Under the pieces are notes generated by a model. It did not search any database, was not told the DNA's origin, and saw only the letters and a program-made list of their open reading frames with translations. 64,000 nt of DNA from Streptomyces sp. GESEQ-4 (GTDB lineage: Bacteria > Actinomycetota > Actinomycetes > Streptomycetales > Streptomycetaceae). Numbering within the stretch: the first letter of the stretch is position 1; each line of letters opens with the position of its first letter. Location of the stretch: positions 186,001 through 250,000 of the forward strand of contig NZ_JAFFSU010000014.1 in assembly GCF_017948455.1 (NCBI RefSeq), in the 5' to 3' direction. The translations under genes were made by a program, and so were the position numbers. Positions 51,998 through 59,860 of the stretch are shown one piece after another.

Positions 51998-52891
51998 ATG
52001 AACGACGACCTCGCGGCGCTCGGCGCCCGTATCGACCGCACCAATGAGCTGCTCCAGCGCATGCTCGCCGAGGTGGCGAAGACGCCATCCACCCATGCGA
52101 TCTTCGTCGACGCCGGGTATCTGTACGCGGCCGCGGGCCGGCTCGTCGCCGGGACCGAGGACCGGCGCGCCTTCGACCTAGACGCCGAGGGACTGATCGA
52201 CGCGCTCATCGACAAGGCTCGCACGATCTTCGCGGACAGCCGGCTGCTGCGGGTCTACTGGTACGACGGCGCCCGGCGTCGTATCCACACCGCCGAGCAG
52301 CAGTCCATCGCCGAACTCCCGGACGTCAAGGTGCGGTTGGGGAATCTGAACGCCAACAACCAGCAGAAGGGCGTCGATTCCCTCATCCGCTCCGACCTCG
52401 AGTCACTCGCCCGGCACCGCGCGATCAGCGACGCGGCCCTGCTCGGCGGCGACGAGGACCTGGTGTCGGCCGTGGAGGCGGCGCAGGGGTACGGCGCGCG
52501 GGTGCACCTGTGGGGCATCGAGGCACCGGAGGGCCGTAACCAGGCGGAGCCGCTGCTGTGGGAGGTCGACAGCCAGCGCACCTTCGACCTCGACTTCTTC
52601 AAGCCGTACGTCGCCCGGCGCACCGCCCCCGCCTACGACGTCACGGGGACCCGGCCCACCCGCGAGGACGTGCGCTTCGTCGGCGCGCAGATCGCGGCGA
52701 AGTGGCTGGCGGCGCGCGGCAGGGAGTCGCTGGTGGAACTGCTGCCCGGGCATCCGTATCTGCCGGGCTCCGTGGACCAGGACCTGCTGGTCGAGGCGGA
52801 GGGCCTGCTGCAGTACTCGCTGCGCGGCCAGGCGGACCTGCGGCGGGCGCTGCGCGACGGCTTCTGGGAGCACCTGCAGACGCTGTACTAG
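51998..52891 (+). CDS. NYN-domain (LabA/PIN-like) putative ribonuclease
   Basis: 297 residues from the ATG at 51998; an ATG at 51989 would add three residues but overlaps the likely -10 box. A short coiled-coil (LGARIDRTNELLQRMLAEV) precedes the NYN fold: HAIFVDAGYLYAAAG, QKGVDSLIRSDLESLA and ALLGGDEDLVSAVEAA hold the acidic metal-binding residues. The C-terminal 90 residues are a helical domain. Such proteins cut structured or tRNA-like RNA (family knowledge). The stop directly abuts the stop of the convergent hydrolase. Confidence 0.88.
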   Translation: MNDDLAALGARIDRTNELLQRMLAEVAKTPSTHAIFVDAGYLYAAAGRLVAGTEDRRAFDLDAEGLIDALIDKARTIFADSRLLRVYWYDGARRRIHTAEQQSIAELPDVKVRLGNLNANNQQKGVDSLIRSDLESLARHRAISDAALLGGDEDLVSAVEAAQGYGARVHLWGIEAPEGRNQAEPLLWEVDSQRTFDLDFFKPYVARRTAPAYDVTGTRPTREDVRFVGAQIAAKWLAARGRESLVELLPGHPYLPGSVDQDLLVEAEGLLQYSLRGQADLRRALRDGFWEHLQTLY

Positions 52892-53770
52892 TCAGTTGAG
52901 GTCCTGGCCGGCGTCGTCCCAGAAGTCCGCGAGGGCGTGGGCCGTGGGGAGCGGCTGGTCCATGTTGGGCGAGTGCTCCGCGCCGGCCACGACCGAGCGG
53001 CGCGCGTTCAGCCGTACGGCCATGTCGTCGAGGAGCGTCACCGGCCACGCGTCGTCGCGGGAACCCGACAGCACATGGAACGGGAGCGGAACGGCGGCGA
53101 GTTCGGCGACCCGGTCCGGCTCGGTGCATAGCTGGCGGCCCGTCGCCATGAGCTGGGCGGGCTTGGTGCCCAGCCAGCGGCGCTGAAGCTGGCCCAGGTC
53201 GCCGATTCCGCGGGCCGGACCGCCGACCTCCTCCGGCGGGCCCATGGCGAGGATCGCCTCCCACACCTCGGGCATCGTCAGCACCGCGAGCGTGTCGTGC
53301 AGCAGCTTGATCCGCTGCTTCTGGGAGTCGGAGACCTCGGCGGGACCCGAGGCCATCAGGGTGAGCGAGCGGAAGGGCGCGTGGTCGAGAAGGACGGCGG
53401 CGCGGGTGATCAGGCCGCCGAGGGAGTGCCCGAGGAGATGCAGTGGCGTGCCGAGTGCCGCGGCCTGTGCGAGCACGTCCTTCGCCAACTCGTCCTGCGT
53501 GTAGGCCGATTCATCGTGCTCCGGGCCGTCGGACTCGTGCTGTCCGCGCCCGTCGACGGCCACGACCCGGTAACCGCGCACGTTCAGCGGCTCGTGCAGC
53601 AGCGTGAAGTCCTCCTTGCTGCCCGTGAAGCCGGGGACCATCAGCACGACGCCCCTCGGCTCGACGCCGGAGCGCACCGGCGAGTCGACGACGGCGAAGT
53701 CGCCACGGGCCGTGTGCAGCCGGTGGAGGCGGGCGCCGGGCGGCGGGGGGACGGGCGCTGAGCTGGTCAC
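52892..53770 (-). CDS. Alpha/beta hydrolase
   Basis: 292 residues, GTG start. Oxyanion region VPGFTGSKEDFTLL, nucleophile GHSLGG, acid in SGSRDDAWP and histidine in GAEHSPN; a helical cap lies between (SDSQKQRIKLLHDTLAVLTM). A general esterase or lipase-type enzyme; substrate unknown. Located upstream of no obvious partner; its 3' end abuts the NYN gene with zero spacing. Confidence 0.9.
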   Translation of the reverse strand: MTSSAPVPPPPGARLHRLHTARGDFAVVDSPVRSGVEPRGVVLMVPGFTGSKEDFTLLHEPLNVRGYRVVAVDGRGQHESDGPEHDESAYTQDELAKDVLAQAAALGTPLHLLGHSLGGLITRAAVLLDHAPFRSLTLMASGPAEVSDSQKQRIKLLHDTLAVLTMPEVWEAILAMGPPEEVGGPARGIGDLGQLQRRWLGTKPAQLMATGRQLCTEPDRVAELAAVPLPFHVLSGSRDDAWPVTLLDDMAVRLNARRSVVAGAEHSPNMDQPLPTAHALADFWDDAGQDLN

Positions 53771-53854
53771 GGAGTGAGGTTATCGGGTGGGGCGGCGACG
53801 TCGGTGTCCGGTTCCCGCCGTTGTGGGACGGCGGGTGCGGTGCGTAGGAACGCC

Positions 53855-53890
53855 GATGGCCCGGCCCACGCGAGGTGGGACCGGGCCATC
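53855..53890 (-). terminator. Terminator of the DEAD-box helicase gene
   Basis: 15-bp stem with a single bulged base (53855-53869 with 53875-53890) 12 bases after the helicase stop. Confidence 0.75.
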
Positions 53891-53901
53891 AGGGTGCGAC
53901 A

Positions 53902-56445
53902 TCAGCCCTCAGCGGGCTCCGCGGCGGCCGTGGCCTTACGCGTACGCGTGCGGCGCGGCTTCGGCTCCGTGGTCTCCGGCGCCTCGGTGGCCGCCGTGGC
54001 CGTCGTGGCCTTGCGGGTACGGCGGCGCGGAGCGGCAGCCTCGGGCTCCTGCGTGGCCTGCGCCGGAATCTCCGCCGTCTCGACGGTGGCGGCGGCCTTG
54101 CGGGTACGGCGCGGCTTGGGCTCCGTGGCTTCCGGGGCCTCGGCGGCGGCGGCAGCCTTGCGGGTGCGGCGCGGCTTGGCCTCCGTGGCCTCGGCCGTGT
54201 CGACCGCTGCTTCGGCGGCAGCCGCGGTTTTACGGGTGCGGCGGACCGTGGGCTTGGCTTCCTCCGTGCCGTCGACGGCGTCGACCGCGGCCGTGGCCTT
54301 GCGGGTGCGGCGCGGCTTGGCCTCCGTGGCCTCGGCCGTGTCGACCGCTGCTTCGGCGGCAGCCGCGGTCTTGCGGGTGCGGCGGACCTTGGGCTTGGCC
54401 TCCTCCGTGCCGTCGGCGGTGTCGACGGCGGTCTCGGCCGCCGTCTTCCGCGTACGGCGCGGCTTCGCCTCGGTGGACTCCGGGGCCTCGGTGGTGGCGG
54501 CAGCCTTGCGCGTACGGCGCGGCTTGGCCTCCGTGGTCTCGGCCGTGTCGGTCGCGACCACGGAGGCGGCCGTCTTCTTGCGGGTGCGGCGGGGTTTCGT
54601 CTCCTCCGCGCCCTCCGCCGTGTCGACAGCGGTTTCCGCGGCGGCCGTGGCCTTGCGGGTGCGGCGGCGCGGGGCGGGTGCGTCGGTCTCGGGGGACTCG
54701 GTGGATGCCGGAGCCTCCGACACCTGTACGGCGGACGCGGTCTGCGTGTCTTCGGTGGCCGTGGCCGGCTCCGTCGACTTGCGCGTACGGCGGCGGCGCG
54801 GCTTGGCCGGGGCCTCGGGGGCGTCCAGGGCGGGGCCTTCCGCGGTCGCCACGGCGGTTGCCGCGGGCTCGGCGGTCGTCGGCTCCGTGGCCGTCGTCAC
54901 CGGCTCCGCCGCTCCGCCGCGGGTGCGGCGACGCCGGCGCGGGGTACGGGGAGAGGTCACGTCGTCCGCGGTGGTCTCCGCCGGGGTGTCCGCGACGGGG
55001 GTCGTACCGCTGGGAGCCGTCTCGTCCTGTTCGGACCCGCCGCGTGTACGGCGGCGGCGACGCGGCGTGCGGGCCTGGCGCTCACGGTCGGCGGAGCGGG
55101 ATTCGTCCCGACCGCCACGGCCGTCACGGCCACCGCGGCCGCGCGGACCGCCACGTCCGCCCGTCTCGCCGAGATCCTCGACCTCCTCGGCCGCGAGCCC
55201 GGCGCGCGTGCGCTCCGAGCGCGGCAGAACACCCTTGGTGCCCGCGGGGATGCTCAGTTCCTCGAAGAGGTGCGGGGAGCTGGAGTACGTCTCCGGCGGG
55301 TCGTTGAAGTTCAGCTCCAGCGCCTTGTTGATCAGCTGCCAGCGCGGGATGTCGTCCCAGTCGACGAGGGTGATCGCGATGCCCTTGGCGCCCGCGCGGC
55401 CCGTACGGCCGATGCGGTGCAGGTACGTCTTCTCGTCCTCGGGGGACTGGTAGTTGATGACGTGGGTCACGCCCTCGACGTCGATGCCGCGGGCTGCGAC
55501 ATCGGTGCAGACGAGGACGTCGACCTTGCCGTTGCGGAAGGCACGCAGCGCCTGCTCGCGGGCGCCCTGGCCGAGGTCGCCGTGGACCGCGCCGGAGGCG
55601 AAGCCGCGCTGCTGCAGCTGGTCGGCGAGGTCCGCCGCCGTCCGCTTCGTACGGCAGAAGACCATCACGAGACCGCGGCCGTCGGCCTGCAGTATGCGTG
55701 CGACCATCTCCGGCTTGTCCATGTTGTGCGCGCGGTAGACGAACTGCGCGGTGTTGCGGACCGTCTGGCCCTCGTCGTCCGGTGCCGTGGCGCGGATGTG
55801 CGTGGGCTGCGACATGTAGCGGCGCGCGAGACCGATGACCGCGCCCGGCATGGTCGCCGAGAACAGCATCGTCTGGCGACGGGCCGGAAGCATGTTGATG
55901 ATCTTCTCGACGTCGGGCAGGAAGCCCAGGTCGAGCATCTCGTCGGCCTCGTCGAGGACGAGCGCCTTGATGTGCTTGAGGTTGAGCTTCTTCTGGCCCG
56001 CGAGGTCGAGCAGCCGGCCCGGGGTGCCGACGACGACGTCGACGCCCTTCTTGAGGGCCTCGACCTGAGGCTCGTACGCCCGGCCGCCGTAGATGGCGAG
56101 CACGCGGACGTTGCGCACCTTGCCCGCGGTCAGCAGGTCGTTCGTCACCTGGGTGCACAGCTCGCGCGTGGGGACCACGACGAGCGCCTGCGGGGCGTCG
56201 GTGAGGGCCTCGGGCTTGGCGCGGCCCGCCTCGACGTCGGCGGGGACGGTGACGCGCTCGAGAAGCGGAAGGCCGAAGCCCAGCGTCTTGCCGGTGCCGG
56301 TCTTGGCCTGGCCGATGACGTCGGTGCCCGTGAGGGCGACGGGGAGCGTCATCTCCTGGATGGGGAAGGGGGTGATGATGCCGACGGCTTCAAGGGCCTC
56401 GGCTGTCTCGGGAAGGATCCCGAGCTCTCGGAAGGTAGTAGTCAG
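53902..56445 (-). CDS. DEAD-box RNA helicase (RhlE-like) with long basic repeat tail, probable CTG start
   Basis: 847 residues if translation begins at CTG (56445), giving TTTFRELGILPETAEALEAV, the Q-motif start usual for the family. AGAGG lies 7 nt upstream; no ATG, GTG or TTG lies nearer than ATGs at 56667/56673, which would add about 75 residues of poor codon quality. Motifs: AKTGTGKT, PTRELC, LDEADEML (about 163), FSATMP, HRIGRTGRAG. Residues ~425-847 are a low-complexity tail with twelve RRTRK-type basic units between Ala/Glu/Thr-rich spacers. It unwinds structured RNA; the tail probably binds RNA. In mycobacteria I recall rhlE beside ferritin-like, DUF3107 and TetR genes, as here. Confidence 0.9.
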   Translation of the reverse strand: MTTTFRELGILPETAEALEAVGIITPFPIQEMTLPVALTGTDVIGQAKTGTGKTLGFGLPLLERVTVPADVEAGRAKPEALTDAPQALVVVPTRELCTQVTNDLLTAGKVRNVRVLAIYGGRAYEPQVEALKKGVDVVVGTPGRLLDLAGQKKLNLKHIKALVLDEADEMLDLGFLPDVEKIINMLPARRQTMLFSATMPGAVIGLARRYMSQPTHIRATAPDDEGQTVRNTAQFVYRAHNMDKPEMVARILQADGRGLVMVFCRTKRTAADLADQLQQRGFASGAVHGDLGQGAREQALRAFRNGKVDVLVCTDVAARGIDVEGVTHVINYQSPEDEKTYLHRIGRTGRAGAKGIAITLVDWDDIPRWQLINKALELNFNDPPETYSSSPHLFEELSIPAGTKGVLPRSERTRAGLAAEEVEDLGETGGRGGPRGRGGRDGRGGRDESRSADRERQARTPRRRRRTRGGSEQDETAPSGTTPVADTPAETTADDVTSPRTPRRRRRTRGGAAEPVTTATEPTTAEPAATAVATAEGPALDAPEAPAKPRRRRTRKSTEPATATEDTQTASAVQVSEAPASTESPETDAPAPRRRTRKATAAAETAVDTAEGAEETKPRRTRKKTAASVVATDTAETTEAKPRRTRKAAATTEAPESTEAKPRRTRKTAAETAVDTADGTEEAKPKVRRTRKTAAAAEAAVDTAEATEAKPRRTRKATAAVDAVDGTEEAKPTVRRTRKTAAAAEAAVDTAEATEAKPRRTRKAAAAAEAPEATEPKPRRTRKAAATVETAEIPAQATQEPEAAAPRRRTRKATTATAATEAPETTEPKPRRTRTRKATAAAEPAEG
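54172..54450 (-). repeat. In-frame tandem repeat in the helicase tail
   Basis: Two nearly identical segments offset by 141 bp (47 codons), beginning at 54172 and 54313, within a wider array of KPRRTRK units (54000-54700). Confidence 0.8.
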
Positions 56446-56866
56446 GGTGCTGCCTCTTCTGTGTGTGCGGCGCGAGGCGAGCGCGGGGGTCGTGTCAGAC
56501 CGTGCCGGGGACGTCGGCTGCCGTACGGCGAGCCGTATGGCACGGGAGACCTCTGCCGACGCTCTAGCGCTCGAACCGCTGAGGGTCCCTCCAGGCTTTG
56601 TACGCAGAGTGCCGTACGGCCGTGGAGAGCTGTCTGGTCGGAGCCGATCGGGCCACCGACCGGGCATCCTCATACGTGCGGCCTGTCGAGTAACCGTCGA
56701 GCTACGTCGATGTACTCAGCAGGCGCATTACCACCATACCCCGGAAACGCGCACATGCGATGGCCGATTAGGTCACGTTGTTGTCGTCACACCACTTCAC
56801 GTAGCCGTCGTCACAGTGACTGACCAGGGACTTCCTTAGTGCGGCGAGCGGGCTATTGTGCGCTTC
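56446..56866. promoter_or_regulatory. Long helicase leader and divergent promoter region
   Basis: 421 bp. Most is probably the 5' leader of the helicase on the minus strand. GTCGTCACA occurs twice 24 bp apart (56783 and 56807), overlapping a perfect palindrome GTCACAGTGAC (56810-56820), close to the plus-strand ferritin-like gene: a candidate operator. On the minus strand this same DNA reads as a 15-20 codon frame ending at 56768 that I cannot confirm as a peptide. Confidence 0.4.
56854..56859 (+). promoter_or_regulatory. Candidate leaderless -10 box (ferritin-like gene)
   Basis: TATTGT, 7 nt, ATG at 56867. Confidence 0.5.
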
Positions 56867-57613
56867 ATGACGACCTCTGACAAGCCTGACAACGCCTCCG
56901 ACGCCCCTGCCGAAGCCACCGGAGTCGCCGCCCAGGACTGGGCGAAGGCCGCCGCCGACCCGCAGTACCGCGCCGCGGTCGTCGACCTGCTCGGCGCGCT
57001 CGCCTATGGAGAGCTGGCGGCGTTCGAGCGGCTGGCGGAGGACGCCAAGCTGGCGCCGACGCTGGCGGACAAGGCGGAGCTGGCGAAGATGGCGTCGGCC
57101 GAGTTCCACCACTTCGAGCGGTTGCGCGACCGGCTCACGGAGATCGGTGAGGAGCCGACGCGGGCCATGGAGCCGTTCGTCGCCGCGCTGGACGGCTTCC
57201 ACAAGCAGACGGCGCCTTCGGACTGGCTGGAGGGGCTGGTCAAGGCGTACGTCGGCGACTCGATCGCCAGCGACTTCTACCGTGAGGTCGCCGCGCGGCT
57301 CGACGCGGACACGCGCGAGCTGGTGCTGGCTGTGCTGGACGACACCGGGCATGCCGGGTTCGCCGTGGAGAAGGTGCGGGCGGCGATCGACGCGGATCCG
57401 CGGGTCGGGGGGCGGCTTGCGCTGTGGGCGCGGCGGTTGATGGGGGAGGCGTTGTCGCAGTCTCAGCGGGTGGTGGCTGATCGGGACGCGTTGTCGACGA
57501 TGTTGGTGGGTGGGGTTGCCGACGGGTTCGATCTTGCGGAGGTCGGGCGGATGTTCTCTCGGATCACTGAGGCGCATACGAAGCGGATGGCTGCGTTGGG
57601 GTTGGCGGCGTAG
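56867..57613 (+). CDS. Ferritin-like fold protein (MiaE-like)
   Basis: 248 residues from the ATG at 56867; an upstream ATG three codons earlier overlaps the -10 box and is not used. Helices with paired acidic/His residues (LAYGELAAFERLAEDA, ASAEFHHFERLRDRL, DFYREVAARL, DDTGHAGFAVEKV) fit a four-helix diiron ferritin-like bundle related to the tRNA hydroxylase MiaE. Whether iron binds is not decided by sequence reading. Divergent from the helicase, as recalled for mycobacteria (Rv3210c-like). Confidence 0.87.
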   Translation: MTTSDKPDNASDAPAEATGVAAQDWAKAAADPQYRAAVVDLLGALAYGELAAFERLAEDAKLAPTLADKAELAKMASAEFHHFERLRDRLTEIGEEPTRAMEPFVAALDGFHKQTAPSDWLEGLVKAYVGDSIASDFYREVAARLDADTRELVLAVLDDTGHAGFAVEKVRAAIDADPRVGGRLALWARRLMGEALSQSQRVVADRDALSTMLVGGVADGFDLAEVGRMFSRITEAHTKRMAALGLAA

Positions 57614-57641
57614 CGCTTCGTGGGGGGTGGTTCTGTTGAGT

Positions 57642-57690
57642 CGCGGCTGCGGGGCTGTGGGGGCTTGTCGCGCAGTTCCCCGCGCCCCTT
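57642..57690 (-). repeat. Dispersed intergenic repeat, copy E
   Basis: Reverse orientation; GTCGCGCAGTTCCCCGCGCC core preceded by CGGGGCTGTGGGGGCTT. Between convergent ferritin-like and small membrane genes. Confidence 0.85.
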
Positions 57691-57720
57691 AAGGGACGCT
57701 GTCCTACTCGGCGTTGGGGC

Positions 57721-57990
57721 CTATGCCGTTGCTGATCGTCGGCGGAGTCTTCCTGACGGGCGTACCAGCAGGGAGAGTGACGCTGCGGAGACCGTTGTCG
57801 CGCCGGTCAGGATCAGGAGGACGTTGCCTGCGTCCAGGGCGCTGTGGGTGAGGAAGGCGCCGAGGAGGGCGCCTGCTACGCCGGTCGGGAGGACGAGGGA
57901 GCGGGCGGGGAGGCGGTGCGAGAGGCGGTGGATCGCGGCCCAGGCCAGTGCGAGGCCGAGCACTGCGGCGCCGAGCGCTTCCAAGATCAT
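57721..57990 (-). CDS. Small membrane protein
   Basis: 89 residues from the ATG at 57990 (GGGAGG upstream; a GTG one codon earlier is possible). Two to three hydrophobic segments (MILEALGAAVLGLALAWAAI; VLPTGVAGALLGAFLTHSAL; VLLILTGATTVSAASLSLLV) and a basic end (RLRRRSATA). The pattern resembles small YeaQ/GlsB-like membrane proteins but I cannot assign it. Confidence 0.72.
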   Translation of the reverse strand: MILEALGAAVLGLALAWAAIHRLSHRLPARSLVLPTGVAGALLGAFLTHSALDAGNVLLILTGATTVSAASLSLLVRPSGRLRRRSATA

Positions 57991-58136
57991 CACGGGGTCC
58001 CTCCCACACGGCCTGCCTGCGCACCACGGACGTAGCCCGTCATACCCGTGACCTGCGGAATGCAATCCTCCCGTGTGCGCGATATGTAGTCCGTTTGTGT
58101 CCGCATGTGAAGGAAATCGGCCAGGGACAGGAAAGA

Positions 58137-58162
58137 GCCCGGCAGTCGAGCGACCGCCGGGC
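58137..58162 (-). terminator. Terminator of the DUF3107 gene
   Basis: Perfect 7-bp stem (58137-58143 with 58156-58162) followed on the minus strand by TCTTTCCT. Confidence 0.55.
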
Positions 58163-58180
58163 CCCTTCCTTCACACGTGA

Positions 58181-58408
58181 CTACAGCGCGCCGAAGCCCA
58201 CCTTGCGCGGTGCCGGCTCGCCGAGCTCGACGTAGGCGAGGCGGTCCGCCGGGACCAGGACCTTGCGGCCGTGCTCGTCCACGAGGCTCAGCAGCGCCGA
58301 CTTGCCGGCCAGCGCGTCGGACACCGCCCGCTCGACCTCCTCGGCGCTCTGACCGCTCTCCAGAACGATCTCGCGGGGCGCGTGCTGCACGCCGATCTTG
58401 ACCTCCAC
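58181..58408 (-). CDS. DUF3107 protein
   Basis: 75 residues from the GTG at 58408 (GGAGGGA upstream). MEVKIGVQHAPREIVLESGQ then EVERAVSDALAG and KVLVPADRLAYVELGE: the small beta/alpha protein conserved in Actinobacteria (TB9.4-like in mycobacteria). Function unknown. Downstream of the TetR gene on the same strand. Confidence 0.9.
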   Translation of the reverse strand: MEVKIGVQHAPREIVLESGQSAEEVERAVSDALAGKSALLSLVDEHGRKVLVPADRLAYVELGEPAPRKVGFGAL

Positions 58409-58577
58409 GGCTATGTCCCTCCGACGGTCAGTGAAGTGCGCGACCTTGCGCGCCGTACGCAGCACACATTAGCCCGGTGAGGGGATGTACACGTTGCGCA
58501 GGGGAACGCCAGGAGCGAACAGCGGGCGGGAACAAACGGACGGTCATGGTGCCTCGTGCCTCGGTGCCGTACGGCGG

Positions 58578-59219
58578 TCAGTGGTGCTCGCTGCCGTGCA
58601 GCGGGAAGCCGGCGATGCCCCGCCAGGCCAGTGACGTCAGCAGCTGGACCGCTTGGTCGCGCGGGACGCTGCGGTCGCTGTGCAGCCAGGATCGGGCCAC
58701 CACCTGGGCGAGGCCGCCGAGTCCTGAGGCGAGCAGCATCGACTCGGCGCGCGAGAGGCCGGTGTCCTCCGCGATGACGTCGCAGATCGCCTCGGCGCAC
58801 TCGTTGGTGACCTTGTCGACGCGCTCGCGCACCGCGGGCTCGTTCGTCAGGTCGGACTCGAAGACCAGGCGGAAGGCGCCGCCGTCGTCCTCGACGTACG
58901 CGAAGTACGCGTCCATGGTCGCCCGTACGCGCTGCTTGTTGTCGGTCGTCGACGCGAGCGCGTGGCGTACGGCCTGGATCAGGGACTCGCAGTGCTGGTC
59001 CAGCAGGGCGAGGTAGAGGTCGAGCTTGCCCGGGAAGTGCTGGTAGAGCACCGGCTTGCTGACGCCGGCGCGCTCGGCGATGTCGTCCATCGCGGCCGCG
59101 TGGTAGCCCTGTGCCACGAAGACTTCCTGGGCGGCGCCCAGCAACTGGTTCCGCCGGGCCCGGCGCGGCAGGCGCGTGCCCCTCGGGCGTGCCGCCTCTG
59201 TCTGCTCGATGGCTGTCAC
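58578..59219 (-). CDS. TetR/AcrR-family transcriptional regulator
   Basis: 213 residues from the GTG at 59219 (GGGAGG just upstream); an extension from 59243 is less likely. N-terminal helix-turn-helix: RNQLLGAAQEVFVAQGYHAA ... AERAGVSKPVLYQHFPGK. The C-terminal ligand domain is of the TetR_C_33 type with GGLAQVVARSW. Mycobacterial relatives lie in the same place beside rhlE. The target promoters are not evident; its own upstream region (59220-59387) holds no clear palindrome. Confidence 0.9.
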   Translation of the reverse strand: MTAIEQTEAARPRGTRLPRRARRNQLLGAAQEVFVAQGYHAAAMDDIAERAGVSKPVLYQHFPGKLDLYLALLDQHCESLIQAVRHALASTTDNKQRVRATMDAYFAYVEDDGGAFRLVFESDLTNEPAVRERVDKVTNECAEAICDVIAEDTGLSRAESMLLASGLGGLAQVVARSWLHSDRSVPRDQAVQLLTSLAWRGIAGFPLHGSEHH

Positions 59220-59387
59220 GCCGCCTCCCAAAGTCGTCCACATGCGGTGTGCGCCGCGCGGCCATCGTACTTTTCGGTAACCGTGGTGTGCGCGCTGCGA
59301 GCGCAGAATTTCACGGACCGGACGGCTACGAAAGCGGGGTGAATGGTTTCAAACAGGGGTGGGTCGGGCATTGTGCCGCCTCATTGC

Positions 59388-59609
59388 TCACCGGTAGTCG
59401 TCCTCGTCCAGTGACACCACGCGGGCCTGTTCCAGCAGATCCGCCTCGCTGGCGCGGTCCGGGTCCACGCCGTTCAGCGAGTCGTCGCGATCCGGCGCGA
59501 CATCGGCCTGTTGCTCGGCGGCATCGCCTTCCGGGGCCTCGACGTCGATCTCCTCGTCGCTCTCCTCGATCTCCTCGAAGGTGTCGGGGTCGGTCGGGTC
59601 TACGGCCAT
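59388..59609 (-). CDS. Small acidic hypothetical protein
   Basis: 73 residues with GGGAG before the ATG. Strongly acidic and without cysteine: MAVDPTDPDTFEEIEESDEE, many Asp/Glu, ending VSLDEDDYR. Probably disordered; no known family that I recognise. It points the same way as the TetR gene and divergently from the hydrolase at 59861. Confidence 0.75.
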   Translation of the reverse strand: MAVDPTDPDTFEEIEESDEEIDVEAPEGDAAEQQADVAPDRDDSLNGVDPDRASEADLLEQARVVSLDEDDYR

Positions 59610-59696
59610 GATGGGCTCCCTTCCTACTTCCTACGAACGTCCCTGGGAAAGCAGGGGCCACATGCGGGTGCCCTCTTTACGAGCCTAGGAGACACC

Positions 59697-59796
59697 CGAT
59701 CCGGACGCTATGCGATCCGCGTCCGGATCGTGACGCGGTGCGTCCGGGTGGGGGCCAGGGGCGTTGGCTCTCTATGTAGTGGTGGCTCTCTATGTA
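59697..59796. promoter_or_regulatory. Inverted and tandem repeats in the divergent region before the hydrolase
   Basis: A perfect 12-bp inverted repeat CGATCCGGACGC / GCGTCCGGATCG (59697-59708, 59719-59730; 10-nt spacer) and, further on, TGGCTCTCTATGTA repeated exactly at 59765-59778 and 59783-59796 (18-bp period). Both sit between divergent genes and look like regulator sites. Confidence 0.5.
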
Positions 59797-59848
59797 TTCG
59801 CGCGGGGCTTGTGATGGCGAACACATGAACCACTGCGTGATCGTCTCG

Positions 59849-59854
59849 TAACAT
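59849..59854 (+). promoter_or_regulatory. Candidate leaderless -10 box (hydrolase 59861)
   Basis: TAACAT, 6 nt, ATG at 59861. Confidence 0.5.
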
Positions 59855-59860
59855 TGCTGC

